Shown here: piece by piece, positions 23,003 to 35,600 of the stretch
How positions within the stretch are numbered: position 1 is the first letter of the stretch
How the letters are laid out: every line of letters begins with the position of its first letter
Origin: Nyssa sinensis
Taxonomy: Eukaryota; Streptophyta; Magnoliopsida; Cornales; Nyssaceae
Reading direction: 5' to 3'
Length of the DNA: 64,000 nt
Assembly (NCBI GenBank): GCA_008638375.1
Contig: CM018038.1
Coordinates: forward strand, 34,816,597-34,880,596
The notes under the pieces: model-generated
Database searches by the model: none
The model's input: the letters and a program-made list of their open reading frames with translations, nothing else
Told to the model about the DNA's origin: nothing
Position numbers and translations under genes: made by a program

Positions 23003-23011
23003 AAGGGGGAG
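23003..23011 (+). promoter_or_regulatory. Polypurine tract of the Tat element
   Basis: AAGGGGGAG lies four bases before a TG-starting LTR candidate at 23016, as expected for the plus-strand primer site. Confidence 0.6.
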
Positions 23012-23015
23012 TAGC

Positions 23016-23429
23016 TGATATACCATAAAGTGACAAACATATTCAAAACATGACACGTGTCTGTACATACCTTTTCAGAGTATAGATCAAAACAGATTAT
23101 TTTATCTAGATCAACCAAGCACGGAGGGTTCAGAGGTATATGATTCAGAACATAGTACCACCTTCCATATCCTACCGATCTTAGAATAAGGAAAGAGAGT
23201 TCAATACGGCAACTACTATATTTGAATATCTTTAAATCCCTATTTTTATGACTCCTAATCCTACTCAATTTAAGAGACCTATAACTTATAAATAAGGTTA
23301 TAAGATGCACTTTTAATTTACATTCAATTCTTCTCTTAGATTATTGCTTTTATTTTTTTACTAACTTTATCATCGGAGTAACTACCACCGAGATCTTTTT
23401 GGTGATTCTCTAATCTCAAATTCTTAACA
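23016..23429 (+). repeat. Probable 3' LTR of the Tat element
   Basis: The segment runs from TGATATACC to TTCTTAACA, 414 bp. It has a TATAAATA box at 23287-23294, followed by a T-rich transcript-end-like stretch. It is preceded by a polypurine tract and lies downstream of the element's pol, repeats and antisense ORF. No second LTR copy was found in the window, so the ends rest on the TG/CA rule only. It ends about 300 bases before the JmjC gene start, on the same strand. Confidence 0.5.
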
Positions 23430-23730
23430 GATGGTAAAAGACATGAGACCATTCTAACCAAAAAAGAGAAACATCATAACCCTCAAAAAAAAATTTCTTG
23501 GAAGAGCTTTGCTAACTTTTGATTTAGACATGTCTCAATTTTACCTAAATCTCACTTTTAAGTGGGAGAAATGAAAATCTCTATTTATTTGAAATAGAGA
23601 GCCGACCCTAGCTTTCGATCTAATTTTTTCCCAGAATCCGAAAAAGAGAAGGAAAAAAATGAAAAGAAAATAAATAGGGGGTCATTTGTCAAAGTTCAAC
23701 CCGCGACAGAGACGGGCTAGTGTGTAAGAG
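23430..23730 (+). promoter_or_regulatory. Upstream region and 5' UTR of the JmjC gene
   Basis: Only about 300 bases separate the probable Tat LTR from the start codon. The stretch has purine-rich tracts near 23641-23672. No clear TATA box of its own is visible, so the TATAAATA of the LTR at 23287 is the nearest candidate on this strand. Confidence 0.35.
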
Positions 23731-26700
23731 ATGGAAAAGCTGTGGGAAGAAGTGAGAGAGCTGAGCCTCGGGACCTCTACCCAAGTCGAGCGTTTGGACT
23801 CTCCTCCCTCTCCACTCCAATTCCTCCGGGACTTCGTGTCCCCAAACAAGCCCTGTGTCATCTCCAACGCCACCCTCCACTGGCCCGCCACCACTGCCTG
23901 GACCTCCGACTCCTACCTCCTCCAAACCCTCGCCTCCGCCACTGTCTCCGTCCACCTCACCCCCACCGGCCGCGCCGACGCCCTCGCCCCCCACTCCTCC
24001 GCTCTCTGCTTCGCTTCCGCCCACGTCCAGCGCATTCCCTTTCCTTTCGCTCTCACCGCCATCTCCAATTCCAATTTGGACGCAAAATTCGTGGCCTACG
24101 CTCAGCAGCAAAATGATTGTTTTCGATCTGAGTACTCGGGGCTTGCCGCCGACTGCGAAACCCACATTCCGTGGGCCTCCGAAGCCCTCGGGTGCCTTCC
24201 GGAGGCCGTCAACCTCTGGATTGGAAATCATCTATCTGAGACCTCATTCCACAAGGACCATTACGAGAATCTTTACGCTGTCGTCACCGGCGAGAAACAC
24301 TTTATCCTCCTTCCGCCCACCGACGTCCATCGCATGTACATTCGCAACTACCCAGCGGCTCACTACTCCTACTCCAGGGTCTATTACCTTACTGTTTCTT
24401 CACACACACATGTATATATGTACCAGTTTTGTATGTTCATCCTCTATGGCCTACTTGGTTATGATTTGCAGGATACTGGGGAGTTCAAATTGGAACTTGA
24501 GGATCCAGTGAGATATGTGCCTTGGTGCAGTGTGAATCCTTTCCCTTCGCCGGAGACCAAAGACGCAGAAATGTCCGAGTTTCCATTGTATTTCAACGGA
24601 CCAAAGCCGTTTGAGTGTACGGTTAAGGCTGGAGAGATTCTTTACTTGTAAGCTTTTCACTTTATGGCCTGCTTCTGTCTCTGTTTTCATTTTTTTGGTC
24701 TGTTTATTTATATATTTAAAAATGCACTTACCATATTTATTCTTCTGCTATATTTCTATTGAAGAGACATTGGAATGTATGAACAAATGCAATATGTTGG
24801 AATCACCTTCTGACCAAATTTTTTAAAATAAATTGATAAAAGAATAGACTTTTAAGATGAATTTATTGGAACTTACAAATGTCTCGTGGGATGAATTTGT
24901 TGGAATTTCTCTATCATTTCTAATTTAGGTTAGGTTTCTCAATTATAGAATTGTTCTTGCAGAATAATCTTGCTGGGGTTTTTTATTTTATTTTTATAAG
25001 TATTATTGTATATATTAACAAAGCACACGAAGGGGGCGAACCTATATTTACAAAGGAAAGACACTCTATTTAATAGGCCTTAAGATCTCCCATAAATCTA
25101 CTAGAGAACCAACATATACAATGTAAAGGCGTTATTGGCCCAAAAGAAAAGTAATCTCAAAAAGACTGTCTTTCAGTATTTAATTGGGCAATAAGAAATT
25201 ATTGTTCCATGTCCAAAATTTTTGAGGTCATGAACTCTATAAATAGGTGCCTAGTTAATCGGCTGAGGCTTGTGAGGGTCTGTGAGGGATTCAGAGGGTA
25301 TTGTACAAAGCAAAGGAAAAGAGGAGAAGAACAGCAGAAAGCAGGAAAATGAAAACAATTTCGGGGTTTAAATGCCTTGAGTAAGTAATGAGGATTGTTT
25401 CAGGGCTTTGGTGTCATATTGTTCTTGTATATTCTCTACTGTCTCTAATTACTCAACAGTTATAGTGGATAACCTCTTCTCATCGGTGGACATGGGCAGA
25501 GATCTGCTGGACTATGTCAAATATTGTTTAGCTGTTTTCTAGATACCACTTATATGACCATTGTCTAACAATTCAGAATGGGAATATAAGGTCATTAATA
25601 AGTTGTTCATATGTTTATTCAATTTCATTGCAATTCTTTTGAAAGCGAAGCTGTGAATTTTTTTCCCAAATTGTGGTGTAGCACATTGCAAAATCATCAT
25701 TGAATTGTCTAGGAGGAGCAATTTTTTTCCTTATTTGTAAAAGTTTTTGTTCATCATTCTTTAAATGCAATATGTAGTTTGCTTAAATTTTCTGTTCTTC
25801 CAATCTCATGCATTTATACACTTCGGAAGTCATTAATTTATCTAGTAGAAATGCAATGGCTTCTCAATATTAATCAAGAAAGTTTCTCTTTGCAACATAT
25901 GTGGCCACTATGACTTCCCTTAAGAACATTAATAGAAAATTCGCTTTATTTTTGTAATAATATTGGCACTTTGTTTTTTCAGATTTTAAGGAAATATATG
26001 TAAGGGCATACACATCCCTTAATATTATCATTTGTGCAACAATGCTCACTATATGAGTACATCACTATAAATTTAGTAGAAGTTGTGAAGGCAATACTAC
26101 TGAGGATGTCCGATGGTTTTGACATTCAGAAATTATAAGCATTTAACAATATGTGTTTTTGATTTTTTTTTTTTTTTTGGGTTATGTAACGATGTTGCCT
26201 TTTGTTTATCCTTTTTATGGCATATGATTGTTGAAGTCATTTTAATTAGTTTTAGGCAATGTAGTTAAAGGCGGAAGGTGCATTTAAGCTGTTAAGGTCT
26301 TATATTGCTCGAAGGGCGAGGTGACAAAAAGTGCAATCTTTAATGAAATAAGATCTTAATTTATAAAAATAATTAAAAAATATCTTAGACATTAAAAGCT
26401 CATTAATTATGAGATAAAAAATTTCTTATATAATAATTCTAATGTAACACAAACGTTTAATCTAAATTACGATAAATAACATATTTAAATTTTAAGCTGT
26501 GTGACCGTTCTAAGCTTTTTCTTCCTTTCTGTTTCTTTTAGTGTGTTGTGGGTGATTTAAACGTGGCTAGATATCCAAGTGAAAGATTCCCCTCTTCAAG
26601 GATGACTAGAGTGATGGAGGATTTCTCGAAGTTCATTGATGAGATTGGTCTAATGGATTTTCCTCTTATATAGGCTTGATATAACTGGACAAATAACAGG

Positions 26701-29700
26701 CAGCATCGATTGTTGTTTCGTATAGGTCATTTCTTGGTTTCAGAGAGTTGGGAGGAGAAATTCTTTGATGTTAGTTAGGTGGCCTTGCTTAGGGTAGCTT
26801 CTAACCACATTCCTTTGTTGTTGTACAGTTGAGGGGATAAGGAGAGGAAGATGTCCTTTCAAGTTTGAAAATATGTGGCTTAGAGAAGAGGGGTTTTGGG
26901 ATCTAGTTGGAGGCTGGTGGCAAGGGTTAATGGTGGAATGCCCAAGTAGCTATCGTTTGGTGAGGAAACTTTGTTTGCTGAAGGAGATGCTGAAAAAATG
27001 GAATAAAGAGCAGTTTGGAGATTTGAGGTGGCGAAAATTAGTGGTTATGAAGGAAATTAATAGGCTGGACATTAAGGAGGGGGAGGAAGGAGGAAGGCCT
27101 TGTTGATGCAGAATGGCAAGTAAGAGAGAGCTGCATGTCAGAAATCAAACGGCTGGTAGTTTTGGAAGAAGTTAGTTAGAGACAAAATTCAATGGTATAT
27201 GGCTCAAGGAGGGAGACAATAGCACCAAATTCTTCCATCGACTTGCAAATGCCCATCAAAGGAATTAACTTTATAGGGAAGATTTCAGGTAGAGGGAAGA
27301 AGTTGAATTCAGAGGAGGAGATCAAAGAAGGGATTGTCAATTTTTACATGGAGTTATATAAAGATTTTGGGCATTGGAGGTCAAGGTGGATGGGTTGGAC
27401 TTCCGCCAGATATCGGCCGAGGATAAGGATTGGCTGGAAAGACTTTTCTCGGAAGATGAAGTTGTGGCGGTATTGAATAGTTGTAACAGGGATATGGCCT
27501 TGGGCCTAGATGGCATGACGATAGCATTTTTTCAACATTGTTGTTGACAAATAATAAGGGCTGAAATTATGGAAGTGTTCAGGGAGTTCTACTTTATGGG
27601 AGTATTTGAAAATCGTATGAATCATACTTTTGTTAGTTTTAATCCTAGAGAAGGGTGGTGTTATGGATTTGAGGGATTTTTGCCCAATTAGCTTGGTTGG
27701 GGGTCTTTATAAGATCCTAGCAAAGACTTTAGCTATAAGGCTCTGGAAAGTGGCAGGGGCATTATTTTAGGGGCTCAAAATGCATTTGTAGGAGGGAGGC
27801 AACTCTTGGATGCCCTTTTTATTTATGATGAAAGCCTCGATCGAGATTAAGGAGTGGAAGAAAGGGTTTGATTTGTAAGCTTGACATTAATAAAGCACAT
27901 GGCCATGTAAATTGGGGCCTTTTGCTCTACATGATAGAGAGAATGAGATTTGGCTCTAAATAGAGAAAATGGATTAAGCATTGTATTTCTATAGTAAAGT
28001 TCTCAATCATAATTAATGGTTTCTCAGAAGTCTTTTTAGTAACTCCAGGGGGTTGAGGCATAGAGATCTACTGTCTCCTTATCTCTTCATTATGGTGATG
28101 GGTGCGTTTAGTGTTTTGATGAATATAGCTGTGGAAAGATGAATAATGAGAGGGTTTTCTATTGGGGAGGGGAGGAACCCTAGTAGTTGTCTCTCACGTT
28201 CTATATGCTAATGATATCATTGTGTTTTGCAATGTTGAGCTGGCTAATCTCGGTTTTCTAAGATGCACTTTGGTGTATTTCTAAGTGGTCTCGAGCTTGA
28301 AAGTTAACATGAGTAAGATTGAATTGGTGGGGGCTTGGTGAGGTGGAGAATGTTGACACTCTTGTTACCATTTTGGGTTGTCGTATTGGGACCCTTCCAA
28401 TCACTTATTTGGGTTGTTGCATTGGCGAGGTCTTCAAGTGTATGGGATACGTTTATTGAGTGGTTTTAGAGGCAGCTAGATGGTTGAAAGAATCACTATC
28501 TTTCAAAGGAAGGCCACCTTACTCTTTAGTCTCCTAATATATTTTATGTCTCTTTTTCCTATTGTTGGGTAAGTGGCGAAAAGGTTGGAGAAGCTTCAAA
28601 GAGACTTGTTATGGGAGGAATTGGAGACGAGTTTAAGTATCACCTGATTGAGTGGGAGAAGGTGTGTAGACCTTTAAAGGTTGGGAAATTAGGTTTTTGG
28701 AGGCTGCGGTTGTTCATTGAGGCCCTCCTGGTCAAATGGTTGTGGAAGTTTGGTAGGGAGAGAGAGAGTCTTTGGAGGAGGGTGCTGGAATGGAAGTATG
28801 GGGTGGAAGAAGGCGATTGGTGCTGTAGGAAGGTGAAATCTTCGTATATAATTAGCATTTGGAGTATTAGAAGAGGTTGGGTCCGTTGGGATGAGTTTTC
28901 TAAACACATTAGGTGGAGTTTGGGAGATGGTTCTAGAATCAGATTCTGGATAGATTGATGGTGTGATCGGGCCTCTTCACATGGCCTTTTCGAGCCTTTT
29001 CAGGATTGCTGTCAACTTAAATGCTATGTTTACAAATTATGTTTGGAGGTCAGACAATGCTACAGTGTGGGACATCACATTTAGCAGGTTTCTTTAGGAT
29101 TGGGAAATAGATGCTGTTATGGAGTTTTTTAATTTTCAGTATAGGTAGTTTAACTTCAGCTCAGGGGAGGATGCAATTGTTTGGATGCACAGAGGAGGGG
29201 AATTCTTAGTAAAGTCTTATTACATGCTCTTGTTAAGGGAAATGGGCCATCAGTTCCGTTGGAAAGTCATATGGAGTTCAAAGCCCATTTGAAGCTGGAT
29301 TTTTTTGCGTGGATGGTAGCTTGGGAGAAGATCTTGACGATAGATAATTTGTAGAGAAGAGGACAAATGCCATGAGGAAGTAGTGAATCATTTGCTTATT
29401 TACTGTTCGGTCACTTGGGCTGTATGAATCCTCATGATTGGCTTGTTTTGAGCCATAGAGTGTTGTATATATATATATTTTTTTATATATGGGTGCACCC
29501 CCTTGGTGCTTCTTACGAATATATTAGTTATCAAAAAATAAGTGCAATATTGCCCGAACAAACTCTTGAAACAACAAGACCATATATACGAGAATATTTA
29601 ATTAAAATAAGTTTCAGTTACTGAGGCTCGCATCTCACGCATTCGCCTTAGTCGAGGTGAGCTTAGGTGACATCTCATTAAAGTTGCCTTGCTTGGTGCT

Positions 29701-32645
29701 ACTCATCCTCTTTTTTCCTTGCCTCGCTTAGTTGAGTACCTACTCATTTTTTAAAATATTTGCTTTAGGATTTGTAGTTGAATCATTTTGAAAGGGTTTC
29801 ACCCCAACTCTTGAATCTTGATATGTTGTCCTACTTGTGACTAACTTGTCCAATTTTATACAGATTATTGATCATGCTGTGGAGGCTCTAATCAAGCGAA
29901 TGATACTAGAATGTTATTGCAATTTGCATCCAAGGTGGATTGCAGTCTACAACATCTAATTTCCATTATCAACTTCAATCCTATTGATATCCTTATATAG
30001 TTCTTATGGAAATGAATTAGCACCATTTGGATTTCCATTTTATGTCCATTATAAAAGTTTACTCGTGAGAGTTTATTTGTGTCTTTTTTTATCAGTAAAC
30101 TTTCATGAAACGGCACCAAAACAACTGAGATGCAACTCCCATACATGTCAAGTATATCATGTGTGTATCAAACAGTAAAGAGAAAAAGAAAATTATGTAT
30201 TCTCCCAAGAACTCCACGAGGGAATCTATAGATATTGGAGTTTTCCCCCTCCAACAAAAAATGAGAGGAAAGAAAAGAACTCAACACCAAAAACTTCAAC
30301 TTGAACACCCCACCTGCCTTGAAGGACCACCTATTCCAACCCTAGCTGAAAACAGGGTTATCTCCCAAACATTCCTAGCCTTTTCCGTGCACAACCCTCC
30401 CGTATAACTTTCCAATAAATCCTTCACCAACCTTGGCATAATCCAAGCAACACTGCAGAGAAGAAATGGAATACACCATAACTCTCTGTACACTCATAAT
30501 GAAGAGGCCAGTGTTTCACACTTTCTCGTTCTTCTAATACATGCAATGCTGCTTCATCTGAATCTGCTTCCTCCTTAGATTATCAAGTTTTTTTCCCTTC
30601 TTTTCAAAATATCCTTTTGTTATTTGTTTCACTTATTCTTTTAGTGGTAATAGAATAATTTTGATGTTTGCTAACTAAAATGAAGGCTAATGCTATTTAC
30701 TCTTCCATCATGCCATGTATTAGGTTGTATTTGCAGTCGATACTGAAAATACATCCAACAATATGCTGATTCCTCTCCCAATACTTGGAACTAATAGTTT
30801 TGGAAAATGCAACTTTACTAAATTTGTTTATCAAAGTAAAAAATCTGTACTTGATTATTTGGCAAACCTTATCTTAAAAAGTCAATGAAAACATGAAAAT
30901 TTGTAAATGATGGTCAGAGAGGATAAGGTAAAACTTAAGAAGCATGGACACGGACACGGGACATAGATACGACACGACACGACATGGACACATCGACATG
31001 TGATTTTTCAAAAAAGTAGGATACGGACATGTTGGGGACACATTGAATAAAATATTTATATATATATATATATATAATCATATAATCAAATTTTATCCTT
31101 ATATCATCAAATTAGGTATAAAAAAATCAACAAAACATAAGAGATCAATTATCAATTTGTCAATTCTAATTAATAATCATTCAAACCTTTCAACATTCCA
31201 ATACGATGATTATCATTCAATGCAACATCTCCACAAGTAAAACAATTCCAACATGAAGTATCATAAAGTGATAAACTTAAAACTAAATTACCAAATATTT
31301 CAATAGTCAATAGATTACAGATAACATAACAAATTTTTTTCATGTTCTCGGTCTTTCTCTCCTGTTTAGAAAAAGGAGAGAAAGAGAAGAGACTGGAAAA
31401 AATAAAAATCAGTGGTTTAGAAAAGGAGAGCAGTTAGCTGTTAACATTACAAAAAAATTTCATGTTTAGAGTCTAGGACGTGTCGGAGCATGTCCGTGTC
31501 CTAGACGTGTTTGCCATTGGTACACTGGCAAAATTTGAGTGTCTGTGCTTCATAGGGTAAAACTTAATGGCGAGCGTATATTAAGGGAACCAACCTATGT
31601 GAATGGGGATCTTGAGAAGTAAGATTAACGTGTAAGAACTTATTATGGATTTAATAATACTTCTTGATGAGTTTATCTTATTGTTCCTCTCTGGGAGTGG
31701 TATGGGGGAGGAGTTCAAGTACCATCTAGTGAATTGGAGGATGATATGTGAGCGAAAGCAATTTGGGGTTGTGGGAGTGAAGAACTTGAAAATGTTCAAT
31801 GTCGCATTGTTGGGGAAGTGGTTGTGGCATTATACAATGGAAGAAGGCACTTCATGGTAAGAGGGTGGTGGAAAGGAGGTAGGGGAATGATAGGTAGGGG
31901 GTTCATTGTTGTTTTTATATTTTTGGAGGGGTTTCTCTGAAAAGGTAAGAGTTTCCAATGGGGCTAGGAGTATGAAGAACATTTGAAAGAGATGGAAGAA
32001 GTTTTTCAAGTTTATTAGCTTTCAGGTTGGGAACAGTTATAGGTTGAAATGTCACCACTCACCAGGATAGGTGGTATATGGATAGTTTGTTGGCTGACTC
32101 TGCTCTGTAAAATGACCAAAATAGCCCTGAACCGTAATTTGTGAAACATTGCAGCTGACAAGGAAGCAACATTTGAAGGCTATTTGGTGAGACTGGGTAG
32201 TGAAGTGGTTTGGATGTTCGTTTTGTAAGAACAGGCCAGGATTGGGAGGTGGAGGAGCTATTGTCTTCTTCTTCTTTTTTCTCAAAAATTTTGTATGGAC
32301 GAAAGATTGCCAGTAATGTTAAGAGGATCCTTTGATGCCTTTTTACATTAAGTTGACAAGGGGAAATAACCATCCTTGCTCATGGAAGGTGGTGTGATCC
32401 TAGAAGGTCCCTCCTAAGGTAGCTTTCTTTGTGTGGATAGCAGCTCGTGAGAAGATTCTTACTATAGATTAATCTTCACAGGTGAAGTGTTATGCTTTTC
32501 AGTTATTGCAGCATGTGTAAGTGGGAGGAGGAAATAGTTAATCATCTTTTGCTGCAGTATAAGGATGTTTGGGAGCTGTGGGGGACTTCTGCTTTCATTG
32601 TTTGGGGTTTAATGGGTTCTGCCTTAGTCTGTTTAGCAGATTTAG

Positions 32646-32678
<33 letters not shown>

Positions 32679-35600
32679 TTTTTTATTTTTCATACTTAAA
32701 GGGTACACTGATGTCCACAGATTCTTTTGTAGAGTTCTTTTGTGATTTTGTTATGTTATTAGTTCTGTTCTGTATACTCCATGAGTAAATGGGAGCCCCA
32801 TCCTTTTGGTGCCTTTTAATGAATTAATCGTTTACTTATCCCAAAAAAGGTTCCTCCCTGGGATTATATCTGTGCTGAATGCTGATTGCAAAGTTTTCAT
32901 GTTAAGTAAAATATGAAACTGTCCATATGGCTCATGGCTTAACTTATAAAAATAAAAATAAAAATTTGGGCTCATGGCTTGGTCAAAGGAGGTGCTTTTA
33001 GTTGCAGCTGCACATTTGTGGACAAGCAGTATGCTAGTTTAGAAGAAAAAGTTGACATATTTAGTGATTGGACTAATTTCCAAAACTTTTTATGCAATTT
33101 GCAAGGCATCAACTTGTAGTGTTCCAGTTGGAAAGACTTGTCTGAGCTAGAGTATTGTTTTTATAGATGGGGAAATCTAAACATTAGTTGGTTAACCTTC
33201 TGGAAATGAAGGGGTTTGGGTTGGTTGTTTGTAATGGTTTCTTGTAAACTGTGTACAACCAATCAATGTTTTATGTTTCTTTAAATTTTGATATAATATG
33301 AATATAAGTTTTATCTATTCACTTTACCATTTATTTATTGTAATCAGGCTTACGGTTTGGTTTCTGCGTGTCTCCTTCTCGAATAGGGTAGGTTTAAGTT
33401 TGGTAATATTGGTCCTGTCCCAAATGTAAACCAGCCTGAACTTGGACCTGTTCCCAGTTTTCTCTAGGAGGTTCATTGTATTTTGGACATGAATCCTAGC
33501 TATTAGCTTCAATTTACTTGTACTTCTGTCATTTAATTGTGCGACTGACGATCCGCCTCCATCATCATGTAACTTTTTACTGGTTTAAAACCATGTCTTT
33601 CATTTCTTCAGATTTTTACAGTGCTGTAAATGATATGCCTGTTATGGAATGGCCACTATGGAGGCTTTTTGATGTTCTTGTGATAATATTTTCTCATCCT
33701 AATCCATAGTTATTAGAACTGAACCCTGTAAGACCAGTAGAAGTAGGAGTAGAGAAGAGAAGGGAGAGGAGGGAGGAAAACCAAAGGAGAAGAAGAGAGG
33801 AGGAAAGAAATTAGAACAAGAGGGAAACAGCTGCAATTAGCCCAATTCAATATTCAATTCATCTAGTCTCTTTATCTCCATTACAATCAGCCTATTTATA
33901 GGTAAACCCTGAAAAAGAGAAATACTAAAAAGGCATAAACACCAAAATAAAATAAAATACTAGATCAGATCCTAAAATAGAAGAATGAAGTTATAAAATA
34001 AATAAAATTACACATTAAAAAAATTTCCTTCAGATAAAAAACAAATGACCTGTGTTGTCCTTTTTATTTGCATCATTGGTCACCAGTTCTATCACTGTGC
34101 CACTAGTTTCAATCGGGTTTTTATTAATATTTTTAAAAAGTTAAAATATGTAAATAAAAAAAATATAAATATGATAAAATTAAGAAATAATAAGCCAAAA
34201 AATCACTTATAAAAAAAAATAAGCCAAAAAATCACTTCTCATAACAAAGAAACAATAAGCCAAAACTATCATTAACTTCAAAAAAAAAAAAATATTTACC
34301 AAATTATTATTTTAATATGCTCAGTTCATCAACTCCCGATGTCAAACACCACAATTACTACTTAAGAAAAGGAAAAAGGAAAAAACAAAAAGGGAAAATA
34401 AAATGTAATTACCCCCCCCCCCCCCCCCCCCCCAATCAGTGAGTCATCACAACCCAAATAGCAAAGAAGAGAAAGTAAGGAACAACCTACAAAGATTCCA
34501 AAGCTAAACAGAAGAAAAATGAGAGAGATGGTGGCAGAACATTGGGGAGTCCAGATTGTGAGCCTTTTATGAAGGGGACTTCTTTCTCGAATAATTTCAC
34601 TTTGATTAACACATACACACACATTATATAATGTAATAGCTGATTAGTCCAGGAGATTGTTTCTTCATATATAATTTGATGAGTTGAGCTTGTTTATGCT
34701 TTAAGCATTTAGAATAGTTGGTCCTGGGTTCAGGACGTTTGCCTATTTTGATTCCATGTTAAACAAGTAACTACTTGTTTTCAACTGAGCTCGGACCTGC
34801 TGATAATATAAGTGATGCACGTGTTGGCCTAGTCATGGTCGAGAGTCGGGTCACATGTGAGGGGGTGTGCTGGAGGATTAAATAATTAATTGCACTCTCT
34901 CAAACAACTCAAACTTTTAGAATAGTTGGTGGTTTAACAAAACAACATTATGTATAAACATAAACAAACATATATTTTCTTTAAAGAAACCAATAATGCT
35001 GCGAAATTAGACTGATCAGTCATTAGTTAAAAAAAAAGAGAGGAAGAAGTGGTAAATAAGAAGAAAAGGAACGGGTAAAATCATAATTAGTGCCTTTCAA
35101 GCTCCACTATCTGGTAACAAGTCTTGATAGTCTTCTATTCTGGCATCAAGCTCCATCGTCTGGCAACTTCCTGCTTCTTTCCGGTGTCAATTGATGATGG
35201 CGATGAGCATAGAGTGTGGCTGGGATTTGGGCATAACGATTATTGGAACTGGAGGCTAGGGCTCGTTGAATGTGACTATTCCTTTGATGAATAGTTTTTT
35301 TTTTTTTATTTTGATCGACTTTGGTTGGGTATTTTAAGTTTAGTTTTTTAAATTAAGACAAAAAATGACAATTTTTTCTTAGGTATAAAATCATCTATTG
35401 GATAATTTGGTCTTCTTGCCTATATCATTAATAAGAACCCAATTCTCTCTAAATTGTCCAGTTTGAATGGTTTGTATTGAATCAGTTGGGTCAACCGGTT
35501 GTTATTCGTATTTTGGCAAAGGCAGTATAATAACAAAATCACACCATTTTTAGGTCCTATCCTCGGTTCAACCAGTTGAACTGGTATGTTCTGATAACTA

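Noticed and set aside
23689..24231. Long open frames on the minus strand and in other + frames over JmjC exon 1
   Set aside because: Exon 1 is GC-rich, so shadow frames stay open. The JmjC frame has the motifs and correct splice junctions.
24379..24471. Reading the JmjC frame straight through 24379-24471
   Set aside because: The 93 bases are a multiple of three without a stop, but they break a conserved region, are T-rich, and are bounded by GT and TTGCAG. They are an intron.
28640..28909. Minus-strand frames opposite the LINE
   Set aside because: They are shadows of the LINE carboxy-terminal coding region.
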